This document shows positions 55,201 to 64,000 of a stretch of DNA of 64,000 nucleotides, one piece after another. Positions within the stretch are counted from its first letter, which is position 1, and every line of letters starts with the position of its first letter. This DNA comes from Cliona cf. orientalis (lineage: Eukaryota; Porifera; Demospongiae; Clionaida; Clionaidae), in the NCBI GenBank assembly GCA_963930775.1, contig OZ005689.1:8754854-8818853 (forward strand), read 5' to 3'. The position numbers and the translations under genes were made by a program. A model generated the notes under the pieces. It made no database searches. It was not told the DNA's origin and saw nothing but the letters and a program-made list of their open reading frames with translations.

Positions 55201-57656
55201 TATGATGAAACCTATGGTGTAATCTCTTAGGTAATCTATGAGGTAATTATGAGAAATTTCAGGGCCTCGTTGGAGCCTTGCTGAGACTTGAAAATCAGTA
55301 AATATGTAGAGTATCTTACGCGTGTATCCAGCGAATAGATTATAAGCTGAGCGCTACTTTCTCTAATAAGCACTGTTGGTTGAACTTCACGTGTTTTCTT
55401 GGCTTACGTAATGCCGTGGATAAATAAAGCTAGCCTTGCGCTATATATAGCACGCATCACTGTCACAAGGGGCTGGCCCGCGCGCGACTGCAGCAGCGTG
55501 ACCAACCTGAAGTTCGGAAGGAATACTGTGCTGTCGAGTTCGTCTCTGTGATTGAAGCATCGAAACTTGTCGCTATCAAGGTTGAGAGTCGATCTTAGAC
55601 GCCATCTCCATGATTTCTGGGGCGAGCATCGATCGATGTGTACGCATTCTATTGACGACCTTTTACCACATGCACCATTATACTATGCAGCTACTGGGGA
55701 GATGGTCAAGGGTTCATAGGTAATATACAATCCAAACTCCTATGACATTGTAGCTAGCTAGCTAAATATATTATAATACCACAGTTCCTCCCAGGCCATT
55801 GAAGGTTAACGTATAAAGTTGGGTACTCACGTCTCCACTCTTTCTTCTTTCTTACAATTGAGACAACAAGAATGGCTACAATGATAATGGCAGTCAATAG
55901 AAGGAACACCAGAATACCAACTGGCACTCCGATATAGACGGCAAGTTCATGTCGCGAGTGGCCTAATGGTAAAGCATCAGAGTTTCAAGTATTAAAGGTG
56001 ATGTCACTTTCGAGACATACCTGAAGACGTACCTGAGGCTCCATGCCGGAACAGCGTCGCTGCAGTTAGTTATGATAATATGTATGAATTTTGTGTATGT
56101 GTGTATAAGGGTATGCATGCATGGACGTGCGTATGTGTGCTTGTGATTGTGTGTGTGTGTGTGTGTATGCGCTGGAGTATGACATTGTGCATGTGTAGGA
56201 CATTGTATGTGAGTGGGTGTGTTCTCCACCTAGCTGAAAGAAAAGATCAGAATGTTACATAAATTAGACGTACTGAAATTTTTTGACTTTGAGACTTCGA
56301 TTTTGAAGTGATTTTCGACGACAGATATGAAGAGTGTGTAGTTGTGATCGATTATCAGCATTACCACCTCCATAATATTTCTATCACTTCCAGTGTAAGT
56401 GGACTGAATGGGCTCTACTACTACATTTGGGTCAGTAGTATCCTCTATTGTGAGCACATAGTTTGCTCTCTGATAGTCACAAATAAGTGGGGCCTGCAAA
56501 AGTTATTCACAGTAGTAAATTTTTGTTACAGCATAAAGTCTATAATGGTCTCATAGACTATAATCAGTATTCACGGTTGAAATTTGAATTTTGCTTGGGG
56601 AGAACATTAGACTAACCTGAAAGGTGATGCTAGCCATTGGAGTGCCATTTCTTAGAAAAGTCACATCAACATCAATGTCGTTGAATTGGTGAGGTGCTAA
56701 CATAAAGAATAATAATAATAATGGTTATCAGATTTTTTGTCTGATACGTGTACAACTACAATTTCCATGAAAACATAACCTTTTAAAATTAATTTACCTA
56801 TTGGGAAACCCATGGCTGCTGATCCTGGTAGACTCGATCCCAGAGCACTCACAGCCGTCACATTGACAGTGAGGATCTGACAGTACTCCACATCGCCATC
56901 AAAGTCGTGGACAAAACTAGTCTCATTGTACATTTGGGCATTACTGAGCACATCAGATTCTGTTGAACTCGTGTTCACAAGTAGAATGTTGTAGCTCTCT
57001 ACAGGATACTGCTCATTTGAATATGGAACTTCCCAGTAAATATCCAGCTGAGATGAACTGTTAATCGCTAGAACAGGATCAGGAGGAAGAGGGGGACCTG
57101 AATAAAATTAAGAGGATTGCTTAATCTCGAAAATGAATGGATCACCCATTCTATCACCTGTGAGATGATCTAGTTAATTCTGACTCACCAATGACGATCA
57201 GTTCAGCTGGATCACTGAATTCGGTACCAGAAAGAAATGCACCACAGCTTATCATAGTGTCATTGTTTTCCACTGTGGCTGGAATGGTGATGAATGCTTC
57301 TGTACTAGAACTGCTGTAAGTTATGCCCCGCTCAGCAAAGCTGTCCTCGTCATTACTGTTTTCCATGGTTGTAATTGTGACTCCTTCATGATTAACTAGA
57401 CTCCAGAATGGTGGACTGCAGCCAATACCGAGTATACATTCACAAGTAAAATTTGCAGCATTCATTTGATTCAAAGGGATACTAATTTTACCAACTGGTC
57501 GAATAATGAGGTCCTGCATAACTAACAGATTGTATTTCAGAAAGAAATTATTGGTTCAAATTATAGTCAACATTAATTTTTGATTATAAGTGACTTACCA
57601 CCAGGTTCAATGAAGTATACCAAGAAAAGCGTCAGCACACTCAAATAATACATCAT
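51638..57656 (-). CDS. Complete type I Ig/FN3 receptor with tyrosine-motif tail (gene C)
   Basis: Exons: 57656-57599, 57521-57189, 57097-56798, 56696-56617, 56493-56274, 55962-55831, 52290-51638. All GT/AG, all phases agree, total 1,776 nt = 591 aa. Signal peptide MMYYLSVLTLFLVYFIEPG; Ig-like domain (20-130, FTCECILG ... ISCGAF); FN3 (131-230, LDIYWEVPY); CDYQRA domain (231-330) shared with gene B; juxtamembrane SHSRHELA; TM helix about 339-367 (VYIGVPVGILVFLLLTAIII onward), stop-transfer RKKK; tail 372-591, Gln/Ser-rich, with Tyr391 (SVYETI, ITIM-like), Tyr438 (YQAM), Tyr496 (YITV), Tyr525 (YTEM) and Tyr573 (YSVV). These look like SH2-docking sites (inference). The last intron, 3.5 kb, holds the promoter-like tandem array. 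The start lies 1.27 kb from divergent gene D. Confidence 0.88.
52400..53390. other. Part of gene C last intron, nothing further seen
   Basis: Short frames without domains. No repeat from elsewhere in the window. Confidence 0.45.
53391..55200 (+). repeat. Tandem array of 430-475-bp CpG-rich, promoter-like units
   Basis: Units begin at about 53396, 53827, 54293, 54768 and 55145 (diverged). Each has GAGTCCCAATT, a (GATGAAACCTAT)n micro-repeat, TTCGCTTTCTTTGGCGAG, GTCAACCGGCTCAA, GAGCATGCGCA (NRF-1-like) and AATTATGGCGGCGTA (YY1-like) followed by a short ATG frame and GGGACTCGGGATGTAG. Units 2 and 3 are almost identical. It lies antisense within the last intron of gene C. Confidence 0.9.
55831..55962 (-). 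CDS. Gene C exon 6: transmembrane helix
   Basis: 44 codons, phase 1 to 1, after the acceptor TTACCATTAG. About 29 hydrophobic residues, then RKKKEWR. The plus strand here resembles a tRNA A-box by chance. Confidence 0.87.
56085..56175 (+). repeat. TG microsatellite
   Basis: GTGTGTG runs in the intron between gene C exons 5 and 6. Confidence 0.85.
56274..56696 (-). CDS. Gene C exons 4-5: CDYQRA domain
   Basis: 56696-56617 and 56493-56274. NGTPMASITF, APLICDYQRANYVLTI and HNYTLFISVVE. The exon break falls at the same codon and phase as in gene B. Confidence 0.85.
56798..57097 (-). CDS. Gene C exon 3: FN3 domain
   Basis: Exactly 100 codons, phase 1 to 1. YPVESYNILLVN, QILTVNVTAVSA and GFPIG match the gene B FN3 exon. 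Confidence 0.87.
57189..57521 (-). CDS. Gene C exon 2: Ig-like domain
   Basis: Acceptor ATCTGTTAG, phase 1. A downstream TATGCAG could also serve but is out of phase. 111 codons with the two fold Cys and a Trp in PPFWSLVNHEG. Confidence 0.82.
57599..57656 (-). CDS. Gene C exon 1: signal peptide
   Basis: 58 nt from ATG to the donor GGTG/GTAAGT, phase 1. An in-frame second ATG follows directly. The same length as the isolated leader exon at 9869-9926. Confidence 0.82.
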
Positions 57657-58194
57657 GATGATTGATTTAATAGTCCTCAGACTTGACTAGAAGCAATGCT
57701 AGTACGGGAATTATTACCTATATTAGAATAAAATTAAGTATTGGCAAGTGAGAGTTGGAATAGCTACTAAAAACATGACTTGTAATTATGACATCCTGAC
57801 ACAATGTCATAGTGAATGGGTACCTGTATGTTCTACATTTCATACAATGACCACAATTGAAGAGATAATTAATATAAAGGATCAAAGTAATTTAGAAATT
57901 AATGTTGAGTATCAAGATACTCTAGCAAATTGATAACACAGAGAGAGGGTGACCTGTGTCAATACGTTAAATTGGTAATTAAGGTGACAGTCGCAGTCAT
58001 GGCACAGCTGGCTTCCAGGTACCATTAACTAAATGTATAGGTAGTTATCAGTAATGGTGACGGTTTTAGTTATTGAGGTTAGGTCAACTGCTTAGCTGGT
58101 TCACTATATACACAATATTGTGTTACATTGCATTGCGCTCCTACAAGCGTGGACACGAAGGTGTTGCATTAACGCAATGCAGCTAGAATAGACT

Positions 58195-58298
58195 CAGATA
58201 CTATTATGTTGCATTCCTTTGTATTATGTGTTCCATAATAGTATTTCAGATACTATTATGTTGCATTCCTTTGTATTATGTGTTCCATAATAGTATTT
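58195..58298 (+). repeat. 52-bp perfect tandem pair
   Basis: Two identical 52-bp units, each with inverted ends ATACTATTATG/CATAATAGTAT. Confidence 0.92.
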
Positions 58299-58459
58299 CG
58301 CAAAAGTGACACAAGGTTTGCTTCGATTTATGACTTGGCCTTTAGTGTACAGGCATGCATAGATTGCTGTCAAACTTAATACTCTTGATAATAACTGCTA
58401 AGAGAATGTGATATTTACCTTATTGTATCCAGAATCTTTTATTAAATCAGTTTTTGTGA

Positions 58460-58565
58460 GGGTTAGTATTATAGCGACAAGGTGTATAAAGGTGGCAAAA
58501 AAACGGCATCCAGCAGCGGCGAGCTGGGTTCGAATCGCCCCGCTTGATCTTTTCTAAGTTTTATT
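58460..58565 (+). repeat. SINE-like repeat, copy 2
   Basis: Matches 28360-28420 and then has GGTTCGAATCGCCCCG, a good B-box. Confidence 0.6.
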
Positions 58566-58922
58566 ATCATCCTGGATTTCTGCAACTTAATTAACACATA
58601 CAGCCTAGGCTGCGAGGTGCGAAATTTCGATGGCAGGTAGGCACTCTCGTATAACCTAACCCAAATTTATATGTAAGCTCAGACTAATGTCCAAGTCATC
58701 AGCATTGTGAAGCCACTTCACACGCGCATGAGTACGACCGCAGCGCGCTAGCGGGCACTGATCGTGCATAGTGCAAAACCACACACGCGTCACTGCAGAC
58801 ATTCCAGAGCTAATTATCGAGTACTAGACCGCAAGCGGCTTATAAGCAGCTTGCCTCGTGCTCACTGAAAAGCGCCGCCCAGAAGACAATCTCTTCGAGG
58901 ACTACTGTGTTCACTTGAGGCA

Positions 58923-61900
58923 ATGGCTGGACTGAAAGAACTAACCTTTCCGTCTTCTGCGACGAAGAAACTCAGAGTCCTACAGTTTTTGTTGCAGCTA
59001 CTGCTGTTCAGTTGTTTGGAGACGGTAGCGCGAGGTATGTTGACAAACGGCTTGACCTTCCCTCTTCTGTAAGCGAAAGTGGATGCATTTGAAAGTGAAC
59101 GGTGTATTTGAGGCAGTATACTAACGCTCGGTTCCGCAAATCGGCCATACTATTTCGTGCGCGCGGTACACAAATAAAACTGGTATCACATGCGTGTGGC
59201 ATGCATGGTTGTAGCTGTAGCATGCATTTTGCATGCATGCAGCTAGCTATAGCGTTGATGAATATACGGATAAGGTTGCTTGCTCTACAGCCTAGACGGC
59301 TAGGTTATCAGGCAGGACAATAGGATGACCGGAGAGGTGCAGCCCTCCAGTGCTTTTGGGATCATTGCCAGTTCACAGATTGTGTGTCAAAATTTCCGGT
59401 AAACTTAATGCAGCTGCACACATGCAGTACGTGAGTTTGAGCGTATTGATCATGAGCTATCCAGATCCGTAGCAATATCATAGAAGTTGTCGACCAAACC
59501 TTCCTGGTGTTACGTATATTATTATACTGTCATGCGAAGATAATAGTAGAAGCCAATTCCACATTATGTGACATATACATCCTAGTAACCTAAAAATCTA
59601 ATCTTTGAGAGAAAAGATACATATGCAATCAGACTTTATGGCATAGATACCAGACCTTGGAAGTTTGCACTGAAAATACTTAACTATACTGTCCAATTTA
59701 AATTAATAATAATAAATTATGCATACACACAGGAACAAATGTGAGGTTACAGCCAACGGACCTGACAGTGGACGTCGGAACATGGGCCACCTTTAACTGC
59801 ACCATATCGTGCGAGTTTCGAGACACACACACGGTCAGATGGTTTGTTGGACACAGCCCCAATAATAGAAGACTGGTTGATGCAAACTTTCATGATAGAA
59901 CTGGAATACAAGTCGAACTCAGAAATATTGTAGACTGTGGTGAATCGGAAACTGGTGACCAAGTTGTGACTGCCCAGCAACAACAGCTAAATGTGAATGT
60001 CACTTCAGTGGAAAGATTTAATAGAACGGCCATTCAGTGTGCAGCACTGAGAAAGGGACCCAATGACTCAGATCTCTACAGTCATTATGGAGTGATACTT
60101 GTCAATGGTATGCATTAGATCATCTATACAATACTTGTAATTTCTCAGTCCTATTAGATACTTTATGGATGTGGATGGTGATAATTAACTTTAAGTGGCA
60201 TTCCTACTTGAGTGCAAACCACAAATTGTGGCTCTCTAAAATAATTAATCCGAAAATCTTAATGGAGAAAGTAAATATTAAGACAAACCTTTCCCTCATA
60301 ATAGTAATGTAGTGATGGGCAAGGTGGCAATAAGGAGAGATCGATATCTTTTATTGATATCCAATATCGTAATAATAATAGTAATGTATACGAAGTAATG
60401 GGCAATGTAGCAATAAGGAGAGATATCCCTTAATTAATATTCAATGTCATGATATGTTGTTGCTGGAATTTCAAACTGTTTAATGGAAAGAGTTATATAA
60501 CAATAGTATGTTATGTACATCTAGTGAGATCCCCCATTAATCCTTGGCTGTCACTGAGGGGGGTAGGGACTGTAGGGTTCAAATTACTAAGATTCTTGGA
60601 TACACTGAATATTATTACGGTAACCATGGTGTGGAACTCTACTTAGTCTAGTGAATATGGATACCCCTTACCCCAGCTTCCCTATAGCTCTACTGAGTAG
60701 CTAGTTTCACACTTTATGAGCAGAGTGAAATTCAGATGGTCATCTATAGTCTGCCGTACGTAAATTGAGATAAATTGTTGGTCTAATGAAATAAATTAGA
60801 GTGGTGTAGCCCCTTCTAGACCAGCATGTACTTACAGGCACAGCATAGGTTTCCCTTGTTTACCACATACACCTTACAGAAAAAGGATTCAAATAATCTC
60901 CTTCCCCAAAGAATAATTCAGTGATACATTTACAAGGAGTAGTGACAATAGTCCTTTAGCGAGTACCACAGATAATAATTTCCATGAGAAACTAGCTTAC
61001 CTCATCTATTGTCCCTACTACCCCAGTAGCTATATACCACAAGGATCAAACGCACGGTTGAATTTTAGTGTACCTGGCCTTTTTTGGCGTGTTGCATATG
61101 AGCAACACATGTCGGATACCGTACATTATCTGCATTAGAAATGCTTCTGTTTTTTGCATAATAATAACATGATAAGCAGTGGCCATGGCACGATCCAATC
61201 CATACTGTATATGTACGTGACTTCATGGCATGAGACTGGGAATCACATAATAATGTCCATGTATGGCCTACTCCAATCACTGTAGCCAATATCTAATGTA
61301 TGTATACCTGATATCACATCCTAATACATATAGAGCTGCTGCCAGGAATTGTAATTAACTTTCAGTACTAGTATTGACATTAAATTTTTTTGACCACAAT
61401 TGTGTTCTTCTGGGAATAAAAATTAATGTTACTTCATAACAATGACAAAAGAGTGCGCTTTTAGGATTGAATTTAAATTCCCATAGTTCCTATTCAGTAG
61501 CCTTTGTACAAACACCTATTTTCCAAGAAATGAAGCACTTGATATGGCGATCATGTATGCATACAATGTTACTCCCAGGTGAGTTTCGATGTGCATCGGG
61601 GAACACAGTGTAATCCTTGTCAATGACAACTATTTTATTAGATAGCAGTAACACAGTATGATCATGTTTTATTCTGATGTTAGTCACTAAAGAGTGCATG
61701 GGCTGTCTTCATCTTTAAATTATAACTCCCACCCATTCAAATAGCCATTGTGCAAACACCATTTATCTGAGAATTTAATAAGAACATGATATGATGATTG
61801 TAATACCATATCATAGAGTCGGTAGACTCTATAAGTAGGGATGGCCCGGATATGCCATATATGTAATACATTACAAATACCCAAATATCTCAAAATCGGT

Positions 61901-63541
61901 AATTTTGTGAAATTTCTAAGTGTGAAAATCAGAATCTCCAGCAAATTGTGCATCTAACAAGACCAAGATCATTCATCAAAACAGTTGTACACGTCAGAAC
62001 CAGATGTTCAAAAAATAGGCCATTTCTCATTCTTTCTTTCTTCTTTCTTTCTTTCTAGTTTCTTGGGCTAGCTCAAGACTGCCTCCACCGCTCATCAAAC
62101 TTAGAGTATAAATCCACTCTATTTTGTAGCGCGCAGTGCAGTGGCACGCTAGTTAGTCGTTATCTCGATAGGACGTAATAGTGGGCGTGTACAGCGCATT
62201 ATCGAATGGGTGTGTCTGATACGCCATTTTTATGATATAATGCGCATGCTCGGAATATGTTGCCATGGTGAAGTCATGTGACAGCGCCTGGAGGCTAGCT
62301 GCGATACTAGCTCGTACATCGCTAGCTCGTGCAATGGCGCGCTGGACCGATCATGGATATGAAGGTTCAAGGCTCGAGGAGCGGTATATAAGGCGCTAGG
62401 CATAGGCGAGCTACTCGCTAGCGCTTGCAGCACTAGTGCTATGCTGGATCGATCATAGATATCATATATACCATCGCGATACGAAGGCGCAAGGCTCGAG
62501 CAGCGGTATTTTAATAACGTACAGATCATAAAATTATGCCGGGTAGCTAGCTGCTGCCGACAGTAAAACTTATAACTTAGTTTTCTTCCTAAGCGTTAAG
62601 TCTCATCACTACTTGGGCCACCTAAAGCACTGAGCCTTCTTGGTCATCCTGTTCATTGTCATAATAATTATGAACGCAAGTTAATGAGGGGCATGGCAAA
62701 GAATTTTGTGCACCTCCCATCTTCCACTTAATCAGAAATATGAGCAAACCATGTAAGATGACATTGATAAATTTCACTAAGTGCAATAAAAAAGAACAGA
62801 AACAAGTATAAAAACAATTGAATAAAATTGAAGAATGAAGTAGGGATGGCAGGATCAAAAAGTACACAAACAAGAGATAATTGCATCTACTATACATCCC
62901 TACGCTTGCTTTTTGAGGGGTGCAAATATGACCAGTAGTAATGCAATTGACTCAAAACTGATAAACTCGAACCATCGTGACAACTAGGGAACAACCTGCA
63001 CGAATGTTTCCCACATACTGCACTCAACAAACACATCAACCATGATTAATAGGTGTACAGTAGTCGAGAAAAGTAAGCGTAGGGATGTATAGTAGATGCA
63101 ATTATCTCTTGTTTGTGTACTTTTTGATCCTGCCATCCCTACTTCATTCTTCAATTTTATTCAATTGTTTTTATACTTGTATTATTGTTATGTTGGTTCT
63201 CTACAATAATCCTCAGATGAGATACATACGTGTGTAGATGTGCCAATGTCTGCAGGGAAAACATGATATTATCAACACACAAAAACATTGTACTATTATG
63301 GTTTTCTGAGAATGAAGTGTTTGTCAAAAATGGGTGCGCTAGCTGTCTGTTCTGATATCTAACCCACTTTGCCACAACTCCACATTCTATATTAGCTAGC
63401 CTAGTAATTTTCTGAGAAATAAATGAAATCTATAATATTATAGCTAGATATGACCGTTTTCATACTTTTCAGATGAGTTGGAGGAGCCAACGCCAACATC
63501 AGAGAGTTCCATATCCTCGTCCGTTCATCCCTCACAAGCAG
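58923..63541 (+). CDS. Ig-domain surface or secreted protein (gene D, 3' end outside window)
   Basis: Exon 1 58923-59034: ATG, polar head, then LQFLLQLLLFSCLETVARG, a clear signal peptide; donor CGAG/GTATGT, phase 1. Exon 2 59733-60107: 125 codons, one Ig-like domain (WATFNCTISCEF, VRWFVGHS, RTAIQCAAL), phase 1 to 1. Exon 3 63473-63541: 23 codons, Ser/Thr/Pro-rich linker (PTPTSESSISSSVHPSQ), phase 1 to 1. More exons may lie in the 3.4-kb intron or beyond the window. Same architecture style as genes A-C, opposite orientation. Confidence 0.78.
60298..60455 (+). repeat. Tandem duplication of ~78 bp in gene D intron
   Basis: TAATAGTAATGTA, GTAATGGGCAA or GTGATGGGCAA, and GCAATAAGGAGAGAT occur twice in a row. 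Confidence 0.85.
61468..61815 (+). repeat. Diverged ~240-bp direct duplication
   Basis: AATTCCCATAGTTCCTATTCAGTAGCC... at 61468 and AACTCCCACCCATTCAAATAGCC... at 61709 share the order CAAACACC, GAACATGATATG or GCACTTGATATG, and GATCATG/GATTG. Confidence 0.55.
61797..62300 (-). repeat. Interspersed ~520-bp repeat, copy 2
   Basis: Reverse complement of 15960-16482: AGAGTCGGTAGACTCT palindrome, ATGGCCCGGATATGCC, GGGCTAGCTCAAGACTG, ATAATGCGCATGCTC and CCATGGTGAAGTCATGTGAC. Confidence 0.78.
62339..62515 (+). repeat. Imperfect tandem duplication, ~110 bp
   Basis: GCTGGACCGATCATGGATAT...AAGGCTCGAGGAGCGGTAT and GCTGGATCGATCATAGATAT...AAGGCTCGAGCAGCGGTAT. Confidence 0.8.
62801..63181. mobile_element. 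Foldback element, second copy
   Basis: Arms 62801-62913 and 63070-63181 are near-perfect reverse complements (GAAGTAGGGATGGCAGGATC, CATCCCTACGCTTGC), with about 155 bp of unique apex. Same family as 14640-14945. Lies in an intron of gene D. Confidence 0.9.
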
Positions 63542-63751
63542 GTATAGACCGACCCGTACGTAACAAGATCTTAATTTTATATGCATAACAATTCTCTAGA
63601 GTTTCACATACATACATAGTTACTATAGCTGCAGCTTAATAAGCAACCACTGTTACAGTAGCCTGTGTATGACATACAAAACCAATGGAGTATATAATTA
63701 TTATGTGCCTCTCTTTATAGCCTGACACACAATAAGATTATAACACATATG

Positions 63752-64000
63752 GCTTGATAATTAAATTTTTGTGTGGGTAATTTTTGTGTTAAGGCCGACA
63801 CGATCACCCCCATTAGTTACTATAATATGCAATCAGCCCAACTATTATTGCTTACCCATCCACAAACATTGTAATATCTGTTTCTACCCTACTACTTTGA
63901 GCACTGAGTGAAGCTTGATAATTAGGTAATTTTTGTGTTTAAAGGCCCACACGATCACCTCCATTAGTTACTATGCAATCCACCTGACTATTATTGCTTA
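63752..64000 (+). repeat. Direct duplication at the right edge
   Basis: GCTTGATAATTA, TAATTTTTGTGTT, ACACGATCACC, CATTAGTTACTAT and CTATTATTGCTTA occur at 63752-63853 and 63912-64000. Confidence 0.85.

Larger units (their letters stand above)
57657..58922. promoter_or_regulatory. Shared divergent 5' region of genes C and D
   Basis: The start codons of C (minus) and D (plus) face away from each other 1.27 kb apart. The D side (58700-58900) is CpG-rich with several CACGCG and GCGCGC blocks. A 52-bp tandem pair and a SINE-like repeat lie between. No TATA box is assigned. Confidence 0.5.

Noticed and set aside
55935-55995. tRNA-like A-box TGGCCTAATGGTAAAG on the plus strand
   Set aside because: It overlaps the acceptor of the gene C TM exon, and no anticodon arm or T-arm follows.

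Overview
This window is eukaryotic nuclear DNA from an early-branching animal, most likely a demosponge of the Amphimedon type. That is an inference from four things: AT-rich sequence full of TAGCTA runs, very short introns (one of 36 bp), lineage-specific Ig/FN3 surface proteins, and a heavy load of small inverted-repeat elements. There are no operons and no bacterial-style genes.

Host genes. Four spliced genes for secreted or membrane proteins can be assembled by matching GT/AG splice sites and codon phase. (A) 231-5306, minus: signal peptide, four Ig domains, then FN3-like domains; the gene runs off the left edge. (B) 12790-14301, minus: Thr-rich linker, somatomedin-B-like Cys module, a 200-N assembly gap, an FN3 domain and a lineage-specific domain carrying the motif CDYQRA. 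(C) 51638-57656, minus: a complete 591-aa type I receptor with signal peptide, Ig, FN3, the same CDYQRA domain, a TM helix and a cytoplasmic tail with several YxxI/V/M motifs. (D) 58923-63541, plus: signal peptide, Ig domain and a Ser/Thr/Pro linker, divergent from C and running toward the right edge. Nearly all junctions are phase 1, so the domains behave as exchangeable cassettes. An extra 58-nt signal-peptide exon lies at 9869-9926. B and C are clear paralogues. A cell-surface recognition cluster is a reasonable inference, but function is not shown.

Mobile DNA fills most of the rest. At 5995-8190 is a decayed Ty3/gypsy pol whose front part is inverted. At 37181-42767 is a very young Ty3/gypsy element with LTRs that differ only by a 7-bp indel and one in-frame TAG in an otherwise open 1.68-kcodon gag-pol. 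At 22226-23990 is a CR1/Jockey-like LINE, with two further LINE relics. At 31947-33142 is a Merlin-like (IS1595/ISXO2) DNA transposon whose transposase lacks the first catalytic Asp region. Many non-autonomous elements with clear inverted repeats and target duplications are nested in one another. From about 30.4 to 50.2 kb an array of ~390-bp units (ends CACTAAGTAG/CTGCTTAGTG) forms the backbone into which other elements inserted.

Tandem repeats include 91-bp units at 27.2-27.9 kb, ~186-199-bp units inside a 1.8-kb inverted-repeat element at 18.5-20.3 kb, and 430-475-bp CpG-rich promoter-like units at 53.4-55.2 kb inside an intron of gene C. A C-terminal Kelch fragment at 50214-50423 sits directly against a truncated array unit.
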